Part shown: positions 1-6,549 of the stretch, piece by piece
How positions within the stretch are numbered: the first letter of the stretch is position 1
Layout: every line of letters starts with the position of its first letter
Assembly: GCA_023415635.1 (NCBI GenBank)
Contig: JAEZJV010000065.1
Location: 1 to 7,075, forward strand
Length of the DNA stretch: 7,075 nt
From: Bacillota bacterium
GTDB taxonomy: Bacteria; Bacillota; Clostridia; Lachnospirales; Lachnospiraceae
Reading direction: 5' to 3'
Program-made: the position numbers and the translations under genes
Notes under the pieces: model-generated
Database searches by the model: none
What the model saw: only the letters and a program-made list of their open reading frames with translations
Told to the model about the DNA's origin: nothing

Positions 1-14
1 AGGTGGTTGTTTAC

Positions 15-23
15 ATTATAACA
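15..23 (-). promoter_or_regulatory. Candidate extended -10 promoter reading leftward off the window
   Basis: On the minus strand the sequence reads TGTTATAAT, a perfect TATAAT box (15-20) preceded by the TGn of an extended -10 element. No good -35 hexamer lies 16-18 bp upstream, which extended -10 promoters can tolerate. Transcription would start near position 8 and run out of the window, so the gene it would serve is not visible. A chance match in AT-rich DNA is possible. Confidence 0.4.
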
Positions 24-82
24 GAAATCAGCCATTATTACCTAAAAAAATATGATGTTTTAAGCGTTTTTTAAAGGGTAGT

Positions 83-113
83 GGAATTTAGTTTTGCACC
101 GGAATTTACTTTT
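83..113. repeat. Imperfect 13-bp direct repeat
   Basis: GGAATTTAGTTTT at 83-95 recurs as GGAATTTACTTTT at 101-113, with one mismatch and an 18-bp period. It lies about 60-90 bp upstream of the leftward extended -10 element, a position where activator sites can occur. No function can be assigned from sequence alone. Confidence 0.3.
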
Positions 114-215
114 TCAAGTCAGCAAAAAAAATAATTTGTCTATTATAGTATTATTTCCTTTTACTATGTTAATTAATCCGAATATGGCAACTTGAAAACT
201 TTTCAATACATTGAA

Positions 216-256
216 ACAGCCACACGTATTGCTTAGTTCGGCAATCGTATGGCTGT
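216..256 (-). terminator. Probable transcription terminator hairpin of the leftward operon
   Basis: Bases 216-232 and 241-256 are complementary apart from one bulged T (227) and one C/A position (223/249), which becomes a G-U pair in the minus-strand RNA. The stem has about 16 pairs with an 8-nt loop (233-240), and its base ACAGCC/GGCTGT is fully paired. It begins 11 bp after the glycosyltransferase stop codon. The tract after the hairpin (TTCAATGTATTG) is only loosely T-rich, so this is not a textbook intrinsic terminator. It could also act mainly as a 3'-end stabilising structure. Confidence 0.5.
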
Positions 257-267
257 ATATTGATTAT

Positions 268-1284
268 TTAATTAAATCCATAAATCTTTCTCAGGATAGT
301 ATATCCAGTCTCAACCATCTTCCTCCCGAATTTTCCGGGAAGGTTCATGGAACGTCCAAGAATATGGGATTTGATTTTCTTGTATAATCTTTTGTCATAA
401 TTCTTCAGGTAGTCCCAAAGCTCCTGTTTCTTATTCAGGCTTTCCTCCGAGCCTTCCTTGATCAGAAATACGCTGCTGACTGCCATCATCATGGATAGAT
501 ACTTAATCATATAATTCTGAAGCTTTTTGCTCTTAATCTGCATCAGATTGTGTGATTCTATCATGATTTTGGTGACTCTCAGCTGCTGGTCGATCCGCCT
601 GATCATAACCTGTTCATTGACCGATTGATCAGACCGCCCGATGAAGTAACGATAAAGGTTGACATCCATATAGTACAAGGTTTTAACATAGGGCAATGGC
701 TGATATACAAAAATGTTATCCACATAGAAGGTATGCTTCGGCAACCGAATTCCACAGCTCTTTAGAAGCTTGGTACGATAAATTGTAGAATGCATGAGGA
801 TATTCTGGCTCTGCCTGAAATGCATGATATCATTCCAGGTGAATAACTGATCCTGCGGTAATGCTCTATGATAATTGATGACCTTCTTTTTCTTAGCATC
901 TACCTTCTCATAGACATAATTCGCAAGAAACAGATCCGGACTATTACCGTCTGCAATCAGATTTTTTAAAACCTCCATCACCTGCGCCAGTGCTTTTTCA
1001 TTTACCCAATCATCACTGTCAACGACTTTAAAATACAGACCGGAGGCCTTTGACAAGCCCGTATTCACAGCCTCACCATGGCCACCATTCTCCTGATAGA
1101 TAGCACGGACAATACTCGGGTACTTAGCCTGATAAGCTTCGGCTACTTTTTGGGTATCATCCGTAGAACCATCATTCACGATGATGATTTCCATCTCTTC
1201 ACCGCCGGTAAGCAATGAATCAATGGCACGGCTCATATATTCTGCAGAATTATAACAGGGTATTGCTGCTGTTAACAGCTTCAT
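268..1284 (-). CDS. Family 2 glycosyltransferase
   Basis: This 338-residue protein has the GT-A fold signature of GT2 enzymes, which transfer a sugar from a nucleotide-sugar to a glycan, lipid or protein acceptor. The N-terminal strand IPCYN (8-12) is followed by the nucleotide-binding VNDGSTD (36-42), an ENGGHGEAVNTG segment (65-76), and the metal-binding DxD equivalent VDSDDW (88-93). Later family-like motifs are HTFYVDNIFVY (184-194) and GRSDQSV (216-222). The C-terminal ~120 residues are basic and helical-looking, with no convincing transmembrane segment, so the enzyme is probably cytoplasmic or loosely membrane-associated. The start at 1284 is supported by GAGAGGAG with an 8-nt spacer. 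It is the last gene of the four-gene cluster, 20 bp after the aminopeptidase. The family is clear; donor and acceptor cannot be told, and no other polysaccharide genes are visible nearby. Confidence 0.93.
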   Translation of the reverse strand: MKLLTAAIPCYNSAEYMSRAIDSLLTGGEEMEIIIVNDGSTDDTQKVAEAYQAKYPSIVRAIYQENGGHGEAVNTGLSKASGLYFKVVDSDDWVNEKALAQVMEVLKNLIADGNSPDLFLANYVYEKVDAKKKKVINYHRALPQDQLFTWNDIMHFRQSQNILMHSTIYRTKLLKSCGIRLPKHTFYVDNIFVYQPLPYVKTLYYMDVNLYRYFIGRSDQSVNEQVMIRRIDQQLRVTKIMIESHNLMQIKSKKLQNYMIKYLSMMMAVSSVFLIKEGSEESLNKKQELWDYLKNYDKRLYKKIKSHILGRSMNLPGKFGRKMVETGYTILRKIYGFN

Positions 1285-1304
1285 CCTTACTACTCCTCTC
1301 TTGC

Positions 1305-2423
1305 TTAAATCAAGTTTTCCGGATTTAAGGCCTTCAGTTCTTCAACCACAAAACGTCCGTCCTTGCGAATCAGAACATCATCAAAATAAATCTCTCCACC
1401 GCCGTACTCCGGAGTCTGGATGCAGACAAGATCCCAGTGAATTGAGGAGTGATTTCCATTCGGAGCTTGGTCCTTGTAGCAGTTACCGGGTGTGAAATGG
1501 AAAGAGCCCATGATTTTCTCATCAAATAGTGTATCCTTCATAGGCTTTACTATATAGGGATTTACACCGATTGCAAATTCACCGATATAACGTGCACCTT
1601 CGTCTATATCCAACACCTGGTTAATTCTCTCTGTATTATTTGCCTCTGCTTTAATAATCTTTCCGTTCTCAAAGGTAAAAGAGATATTCTCATAAGTATA
1701 TCCCTGGTATACAGCAGGTGTATTATAGCTTAGGGTACCATTGATAGAGTTACGTACTGGTGCGGTATAGACCTCTCCGTCAGGGATGTTACGCTCTCCG
1801 TTACATGGCACAGCAGGTATATTCTTAATAGAAAAGCTCAGATCTGTTCCGGGTCCGACAATTCTTACTCGGTCTGTACGGTTCATTAAATCAACCAAGG
1901 GTTCCATAGCCTTTCCCATCTTTGTATAATCCAGATTACAAACATTAAAGTAGAAATCCTCAAAGGCCTCTGTACTGGTATTGGACAATTGAGCCATCGC
2001 CGCATTCGGATAGCGGAGTACGACCCATCTGGTTTTTGGCACACGGATATTAAAGTGCACCGGTGTCATATAATAGGCCTCATACAGTTTCATCTTCTCC
2101 GCCGGAATATCAGCAAGCTCGGACACATTATCAGTTCCGCGAACCCCTATATAGCAATCCATCTGTTCCATCTCTGCACTGTCTATTCTTGCCATAAGCG
2201 CTAGCTGCTCTTCTGTACAGTTAAGAAGCAGCTCTCTCTGTACTCTTACATCTGTATAATGGGGAAAAGGAATTCCTCCCACTTTATAAACCTCTTTTAC
2301 CAGTTGTCTTGCTAAGTCCTGCGTAGAGGTACCAAGGTAATGTATATATACCTTATCACCTTCCTTTACCTTCGTTGAGTAGTTAACCAGATTATGTGCT
2401 AACACTTTAATTCTTTCATCCAT
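1305..2423 (-). CDS. Aminopeptidase, peptidase family M29
   Basis: This 372-residue protein matches the M29 metallo-aminopeptidases (AmpS/AmpT/PepS type), dimeric cytosolic enzymes that remove N-terminal residues from peptides using two metal ions. The C-terminal catalytic half carries the expected ligands: E217 in NIPDGEVYTAP, E282 in DEGARYIGE, H309 in SFHF, Y316, and H329/D331 in SSIHWD. Their spacing fits the family's Glu, Glu, His, Tyr, His, Asp set. The N-terminal half has the usual GDKVYIHY strand and the GGIPFP segment. It is somewhat shorter than the roughly 410 residues of classical members. I place the start at 2423 (MDERIKV) because AAGGAG lies 8 nt upstream. A frame extension to 2483 would overlap the preceding gene and has no such site. 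Its likely role is peptide turnover. It sits between the surface-protein gene (25-bp gap) and the glycosyltransferase gene (20-bp gap). Confidence 0.92.
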   Translation of the reverse strand: MDERIKVLAHNLVNYSTKVKEGDKVYIHYLGTSTQDLARQLVKEVYKVGGIPFPHYTDVRVQRELLLNCTEEQLALMARIDSAEMEQMDCYIGVRGTDNVSELADIPAEKMKLYEAYYMTPVHFNIRVPKTRWVVLRYPNAAMAQLSNTSTEAFEDFYFNVCNLDYTKMGKAMEPLVDLMNRTDRVRIVGPGTDLSFSIKNIPAVPCNGERNIPDGEVYTAPVRNSINGTLSYNTPAVYQGYTYENISFTFENGKIIKAEANNTERINQVLDIDEGARYIGEFAIGVNPYIVKPMKDTLFDEKIMGSFHFTPGNCYKDQAPNGNHSSIHWDLVCIQTPEYGGGEIYFDDVLIRKDGRFVVEELKALNPENLI

Positions 2424-2431
2424 AGTTCTGT

Positions 2432-2437
2432 CTCCTT
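2432..2437 (-). promoter_or_regulatory. Ribosome binding site setting the aminopeptidase start
   Basis: AAGGAG lies 8 nt before the ATG at 2423. It decides the start against an in-frame ATG 20 codons upstream that falls inside the preceding gene. Confidence 0.8.
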
Positions 2438-2448
2438 GTTTTGTTTTA

Positions 2449-4992
2449 TTATTCCAGATACGAAATAAATACATTGCCCGCATCTTCGAACATTTTTGCG
2501 CTATCCTGTATCCCCAGTTTTATAGCCTTATTATTGCTTGGATCTATGATCATGATATTAAAGGCATCATAGCCATAAATCAATACCCCCTCGGATATAC
2601 CCGTCATGGCCAGAACAGGTCTGCTCTTTGACACATAATATAATGCATCCTCCAAGGTTATTCCTGTCAACCTAACAGGTGTATATTGCGAATACTGCTT
2701 TAGTACATCATAGGCAGAGCTCTGCTTCACAGAAAGCTGATTGACAGTAGTATCCACCTTCTGATAGGAAAGCATCAACTGGATGCAGGTTTCCACTGTT
2801 TTATCCTGTGTCACAGACCAGGTCATTCTTTGGAAGGAATCAATGGTATAGGCGGCTGATTTCACACCACGCTCCCAAATAATCTGTTGATTGTTGTTCA
2901 AAACCACTCCGATCTGATCCCTCGCTACTGCTATAGCATCAGCCGCATTATCATATGCAGCTTCTATTTCGCTGCTGATGTACGGGTAGTAGTATATCTG
3001 TTGTTCTGCCGATACCGGCAGCCTTATGGTGGGGTCCTCATCAATAACAGTCATTACGGTATCCATTATTTTGGGGATTTCTCCCATAACAAAGCCATTC
3101 GGCAGAGCCAGATAGTATTCCGTCAATGCCTGCTCAGTAACTCTTGAGGCTACCTGTGATGCCTCTACCTGAGGCTTTACCTGGTTCATAATATAATCTG
3201 ATGGAGCTAAGGTATAGGCTGTTCTTCCATTCTCTGTAACCTTTTGTACCCGGCGGAGTTCAATGATATTATCCTTCACCCCCAGTCCTGAGATATAGAA
3301 ATCAGGCTTTAAATAGCTTTTTAGTATCTTTTTATCAACTGAGGCTATCTCAACTCTACATAAAGGAGCAAGTACATTTCCATCCATCATAGAGGAAATA
3401 TCCTCTTCCTTTACATATCCATAAATCAGATTCGAGTCTATCATACCCATCAATCGAATGGAATAACCCACCTCCGAGCTGATTACCTCTGTATCCCCTG
3501 TCTCCAGATTCATAATATTAATTTTCTTGGATTTTTTGGGATCCGAATTGTCCTGCCATGCAGCATAGTTTAGCTCATCCAATACGACAAGCTGATCCGT
3601 TGTTACATTCGAAGCAATCTGGGATAACTCCCGGGTAATCAAATTATATGAGTAAATATTGTTATATACCTGGATATAAAATACACCATGGGAATTAACA
3701 TAAGTCAGCGTACCCAAATTTTCCTTGAGGGTTTGATATGGCTCCTCAACCGGAATATAGAGACGCTCCTCAATTCTGTTCTCAGTGCGGATAAATCGAT
3801 AGAGAATGATAGCTACTCTTCCCTCATACTGCCCTCGGTTCATGTATCCATACACCAAAAAATCAAGATTGCCTTCCTCATCCATATTCAGAATTCTAAT
3901 ATCATGCTGGTCATATAACTCCCTTAAATAATCTGTGCTATCCTGATTGAAGGAAAACACCCTGGTAGCCCTGTTATTCACCAAATCATAGAACCACAAT
4001 TCCCGGTCTCTGACAAAAGCCAGTTTCTTTTCATCGGCAGAGGTAACTGTCGGAACCTCAGTAACTGATGTTATTCCGAGCTTCAGTTCATTTTTAGTGA
4101 TACTTGCAAGCCGAATATCAAACAAGGACTCCATTCTGCGATCATAATTCAATAAAAACATACGATCTGCGGAATATCTTACCCGATAGAATTCCGTGAC
4201 CTTGTATTTTTCTTTCTCACCTGCTACTTCTGCTTCAATATAATATTGAAGCTTCACAGATGCAGTATCTGCATATATTTCTATCACAGAAGGTACCACT
4301 TCCGTTAAAATCGACGGCTTCAAATTGCCCCAGCTGACCAGCTCGAAGCTGGAATTGATATTAACATGTGCCAGTGAGGAGTTATCTGCTGTACCTAAAG
4401 GCTCAAGATATTTTACTATCTCCTGCGCCTTCTCTTTATCCATGATCGAAGTATGAAAATCCATGATAAAATCTAACTTTTCCTTCATATAGGAATTGTC
4501 ATAGATTTTGATTCTCTGATAATAGTACATTTTACTGCTGTCGCTGGAAATCAATGTAATTTTAACAGCATATTCCTTCTCCTTTGTGAGCTTGGACATC
4601 AATTTAATCTTTGCGGATTTTTTTACACCTGCATCCTCAAATACACTGACAGAACCGTCTTCAATCAAGGAATTATCAATAAAACTACGAACCTCGTAAT
4701 TCAGCTTCTTAATATCGTAATCCTTTTGGTCAATGACTATTTCAAAGGTCTTTTCACTATTAAGCGGAATTACCGTTTCTCGAAGCTGATTGGCGGCTAA
4801 ATTCGTGCTGTAACCATGCAGAAGATTGATTTCAATTCCATCCTCCCTAATTGTAACCAAGGGAAAGGAAGCCCCTGTCATATCAGTGGTGCGATTGGTC
4901 TCGAAAACGACCTCCTTGATATCCCCACTAAAGTAATAAAGCGCTCCGATAAAAACCACTAGTAAGATAATGATTCGGTAGATGTATTTCAA
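2449..4992 (-). CDS. Membrane-anchored surface protein with probable beta-propeller and degenerate C39-like peptidase domain
   Basis: I do not recognise a named family for this 847-residue protein. Residues 3-21 form one hydrophobic helix after a basic N-terminus (K2, R6), with no lipobox cysteine, so it is probably a signal anchor with the rest outside the cell. Residues ~40-165 are strand-rich and Ig-like, and ~170-300 form a mixed domain. Residues ~310-600 show repeated strand motifs (LAFVRDRELWFYDL, GVFYIQVYNNIYSYNL, KINIMNLETGDTEVIS) typical of a beta-propeller of TolB/DUF5050 style. Residues ~730-847 resemble a C39-like cysteine peptidase: C736 in ETCIQLML, LEDALYYVSKSRPVLA (780-795), then GVLIYGYD and IIDP (D817). 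The His expected before the GYD strand is Glu (E801), so catalysis is doubtful. The start is TTG at 4992, supported by AAGGAAGGG 8 nt upstream and by the anchor helix following at once. The methyltransferase stop lies 2 bp upstream. The anchor call is firm; the domain calls are inferred by eye. Confidence 0.85.
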   Translation of the reverse strand: MKYIYRIIILLVVFIGALYYFSGDIKEVVFETNRTTDMTGASFPLVTIREDGIEINLLHGYSTNLAANQLRETVIPLNSEKTFEIVIDQKDYDIKKLNYEVRSFIDNSLIEDGSVSVFEDAGVKKSAKIKLMSKLTKEKEYAVKITLISSDSSKMYYYQRIKIYDNSYMKEKLDFIMDFHTSIMDKEKAQEIVKYLEPLGTADNSSLAHVNINSSFELVSWGNLKPSILTEVVPSVIEIYADTASVKLQYYIEAEVAGEKEKYKVTEFYRVRYSADRMFLLNYDRRMESLFDIRLASITKNELKLGITSVTEVPTVTSADEKKLAFVRDRELWFYDLVNNRATRVFSFNQDSTDYLRELYDQHDIRILNMDEEGNLDFLVYGYMNRGQYEGRVAIILYRFIRTENRIEERLYIPVEEPYQTLKENLGTLTYVNSHGVFYIQVYNNIYSYNLITRELSQIASNVTTDQLVVLDELNYAAWQDNSDPKKSKKINIMNLETGDTEVISSEVGYSIRLMGMIDSNLIYGYVKEEDISSMMDGNVLAPLCRVEIASVDKKILKSYLKPDFYISGLGVKDNIIELRRVQKVTENGRTAYTLAPSDYIMNQVKPQVEASQVASRVTEQALTEYYLALPNGFVMGEIPKIMDTVMTVIDEDPTIRLPVSAEQQIYYYPYISSEIEAAYDNAADAIAVARDQIGVVLNNNQQIIWERGVKSAAYTIDSFQRMTWSVTQDKTVETCIQLMLSYQKVDTTVNQLSVKQSSAYDVLKQYSQYTPVRLTGITLEDALYYVSKSRPVLAMTGISEGVLIYGYDAFNIMIIDPSNNKAIKLGIQDSAKMFEDAGNVFISYLE

Positions 4993-4994
4993 CT

Positions 4995-6206
4995 TTATTT
5001 CCCTTCCTTTTTAGTCTCTTCTCCAAACAATCGTAAAAGACATGGGTCCACATGCAGAAATTCCATACAGGCCTGTAGATTCTGCCGAGAATTATCCGAA
5101 GATACACTGGTTTTTTTTGTCTTTACAGCACGTATCAGTATATTTTTCGGTGTGTGCTCTATATCAATAAACTCCAGCAGCTGCACTTTATAGCCGTTCG
5201 TCTCTAATATTTCCGCTCTCAGGGCATCCGTAATCAATGCTGCCATACGCTCCCTGACAATTCCGTATTTGATTACCGGCTTAAGAATTTCGTTCTGAAG
5301 CTGTCTGTTCAGCTCATGTTGGCAGCATGGTACAGAAAGTATAACCTGAGCCCCCCAGATTACTGCTTTATGAAGTGCATAATCTGTAGCTGTATCACAG
5401 GCATGTAAGGTTACCACCATATCCACACTGCTGCTGCCTTGATAGGAAGCGATATCTCCTACGTGAAAATGTAGTTTATCATAGCCGTATTTTTTGCTGA
5501 GGCTGTTGCAATGACTGATAACCTCAGACTTCAAATCAAGTCCTATCACATTGATGGGATAGCCCTTCATTTCCTTAAGGTAATAATACATTGCAAAGGT
5601 AAGATAAGACTTTCCGCATCCGAAATCAAGAATGGTTAGTTCACGATCTCTTTTAAGATACGGAAGGATATCCTCAATATATTCAAGAAAACGATTAATC
5701 TGCCTGAATTTATCTGATTTTGCTTTAATGAGCTGTCCTGAAGGTGCCATAACTCCCAAATCCACTAAAAACGGTATCGGCTTGCCCTCTTCCAGAATAT
5801 AATTCTTCTTCTTATTATGAAGCAGGTTGTCTTCGGACAAGTCCTTGATCTTAGGCCCTCCGGGAACTGCCTCCTGACCGTCCGTCCTCCTTCTGTTAAC
5901 AGTCACCTTACCCTTTTTACTGATTAAGATTGTTATTTTCCCTATACCCGAGGTTATCTCACATTGATGGAATAATCCCTCAAACCATTCAGGAAGCTTT
6001 TCGGATATTTCTTCCTTAGTACAGTTATGGTGAAATATTTGTTGACCGATATATTCGGATACCTGAAATAAAAGCTCCTTTTTAATTAGAACCGGTCGTA
6101 TTTTTACCTTAGCTACTCTTTCCCTATCGGAAGAATTGCTGATAACCACCCCTACCAATTCCTTATTTATCATTTCCTCAAAAATATTACTTATCACAGC
6201 ATCCAT
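4995..6206 (-). CDS. Class I SAM-dependent methyltransferase (Methyltransf_32-like)
   Basis: From the chosen start this is a 403-residue cytoplasmic protein. The N-terminal ~180 residues form an accessory region. The Rossmann methyltransferase core follows, with the SAM-binding motif I ILDFGCGKSYLTF (192-204), the acidic strand-2 end IGLDLK (221-226), the adenine-pocket GDIAS (250-254), LHACDTATDYAL (267-278) and SVPCCQHELN (291-300). The LHAC-D-ATD plus PCCQHELN pair points to the PF13679 group, whose eukaryotic relatives include METTL25 and RRNAD1. The substrate is unknown; RNA or protein is possible but not shown. I choose the ATG at 6206 because GGGA lies 8 nt upstream, the same spacer as its neighbours, and because the family-like sequence (FEEMINKELVGVVISN) begins just after it. 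The in-frame ATG at 6284 has no ribosome site and would be read through a terminator-like hairpin. This is the first gene of the cluster, ending 2 bp before the surface-protein TTG. Confidence 0.88.
   Translation of the reverse strand: MDAVISNIFEEMINKELVGVVISNSSDRERVAKVKIRPVLIKKELLFQVSEYIGQQIFHHNCTKEEISEKLPEWFEGLFHQCEITSGIGKITILISKKGKVTVNRRRTDGQEAVPGGPKIKDLSEDNLLHNKKKNYILEEGKPIPFLVDLGVMAPSGQLIKAKSDKFRQINRFLEYIEDILPYLKRDRELTILDFGCGKSYLTFAMYYYLKEMKGYPINVIGLDLKSEVISHCNSLSKKYGYDKLHFHVGDIASYQGSSSVDMVVTLHACDTATDYALHKAVIWGAQVILSVPCCQHELNRQLQNEILKPVIKYGIVRERMAALITDALRAEILETNGYKVQLLEFIDIEHTPKNILIRAVKTKKTSVSSDNSRQNLQACMEFLHVDPCLLRLFGEETKKEGK
5001..5009 (-). promoter_or_regulatory. Ribosome binding site supporting the TTG start at 4992
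   Basis: AAGGAAGGG sits 8 nt before the TTG codon, inside the last codons of the methyltransferase gene. It supports TTG as the true start and suggests translational coupling of the two genes. Confidence 0.75.
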
Positions 6207-6253
6207 TCCACAATTCCCACTCTTATCAATTGTCATAATGTAATTCATAGGAC

Positions 6254-6279
6254 AAAAAGTCCAGCTGATATACAGCTGG
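6254..6279 (-). terminator. Intrinsic terminator-like hairpin in the operon leader (attenuator candidate)
   Basis: In the minus-strand RNA a perfect 7-bp GC-rich stem CCAGCUG/CAGCUGG (6273-6279 with 6261-6267) closes a 5-nt UAUAU loop and is followed after two bases by UUUUU (6258-6254). It lies between the promoter and the methyltransferase start at 6206, so it could end transcription early. An overlapping alternative stem GGAC/GUCC (6250-6262) encloses the U tract and could compete with it. The U run is short, so termination may be partial or conditional. Confidence 0.55.
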
Positions 6280-6407
6280 TTCATTTACACAAGAAAGCTT
6301 CTGAAAAGATGGCTCTCCAATCGCTTTGTTGTATAAACCTATCCGGTTACCCAGGAAAAGACCTCTTGCAAAATATAGTAATAGCATCCGAATATTAACA
6401 GACGAAA

Positions 6408-6445
6408 ACTATCTTCCTATATTCTAATGTCTTTTCGAAGATAGT
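6408..6445 (-). promoter_or_regulatory. 5' hairpin of the leader
   Basis: ACTATCTTC and GAAGATAGT form a perfect 9-bp inverted repeat around a 20-nt loop, beginning about 5 nt from the inferred transcription start. In the minus-strand RNA it is followed by UUUU. The stem is AU-rich, so it is more likely a stabilising or regulatory stem, or a DNA operator, than an efficient terminator. Confidence 0.4.
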
Positions 6446-6456
6446 ACAACCATAAT

Positions 6457-6484
6457 ATTATAAATTTTATCTTAAGATTGACAA
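6457..6484 (-). promoter_or_regulatory. Sigma-A type promoter of the four-gene operon
   Basis: On the minus strand a TTGTCA -35 box (6479-6484, five of six consensus bases) is separated by 16 bp from a perfect TATAAT -10 box (6457-6462). Transcription would start near 6450. The spacer contains the 10-bp perfect palindrome ATCTTAAGAT (6469-6478), a possible operator. The -35 region overlaps a TTGACA on the opposite strand that may serve the divergent gene. Confidence 0.65.
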
Positions 6485-6522
6485 ATAAACACTTTCATAA
6501 TCACATATAGCTGCATATATTA
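6478..6522 (+). promoter_or_regulatory. Candidate promoter region of the rightward repeat-protein gene
   Basis: A perfect TTGACA lies at 6478-6483, but no good TATAAT follows at 16-18 bp (the best is TCACAT, three of six). Alternatively CATATATTA at 6514-6522 fits the CATAnnnTA -10 pattern of the sporulation factor sigma-K and resembles that of sigma-E, but no well-spaced -35 element is present. Which factor is used cannot be settled from sequence. Confidence 0.25.
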
Positions 6523-6536
6523 TTAATAAAAAGCTT

Positions 6537-6541
6537 AGGGG
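6537..6541 (+). promoter_or_regulatory. Ribosome binding site of the repeat-protein gene
   Basis: AGGGG lies 8 nt before the ATG at 6550, the same spacer as the other genes in the window. It supports this ATG as a real start even though the protein is low-complexity. Confidence 0.65.
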
Positions 6542-6549
6542 TACAAAAT

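Larger units (their letters stand above)
1..267. other. AT-rich non-coding region left of the operon
   Basis: I see no convincing coding sequence here. The stretch is AT-rich with several A and T runs. It holds a leftward extended -10 element at 15-23, a 13-bp imperfect direct repeat at 83-95 and 101-113, two overlapping short inverted repeats at 192-216, and the hairpin at 216-256 described separately. It most likely separates the end of the leftward operon from another gene beyond the left edge. Confidence 0.6.
6254..6450 (-). promoter_or_regulatory. Structured 5' leader of the leftward operon
   Basis: Between the inferred transcription start (near 6450) and the U tract at 6254 lies about 195 nt of leader RNA, unusually long for this spacing. 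It contains a 5' hairpin (6408-6445), a possible long-range stem pairing GCAAGA (6364-6369) with UCUUGU (6289-6294), and a small hairpin capped by a GUAA tetraloop around 6338-6355. It ends in the terminator-like stem. I could not match it to a riboswitch class I know, and it lacks a T-box sequence. A 53-codon frame without a ribosome site (6226-6387) overlaps it. Regulation by attenuation is inference. Confidence 0.4.

Noticed and set aside
1301..1495. Plus-strand 64-codon frame
   Set aside because: It lies antisense to the well-supported aminopeptidase gene and its sequence has no domain-like pattern.
1989..2204. Plus-strand 71-codon frame
   Set aside because: It is antisense to conserved aminopeptidase coding sequence and looks like a shadow frame.
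2424..2483. N-terminal extension of the aminopeptidase to the ATG at 2483
   Set aside because: It would overlap the surface-protein gene, the extra residues are not aminopeptidase-like, and the strong ribosome site serves the ATG at 2423.
2887..3147. Plus-strand 86-codon frame
   Set aside because: It is antisense to the surface-protein gene, which has a clear ribosome site and continuous domain structure.
3688..3918. Plus-strand 76-codon frame
   Set aside because: It is antisense to the propeller region of the surface protein, with no independent support.
6285..6450. T-box, SAM, purine, THF, glycine or c-di-GMP riboswitch
   Set aside because: I compared the leader by eye with the consensus cores I know and found none. 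In particular the T-box GGGUGGnACC sequence is absent.
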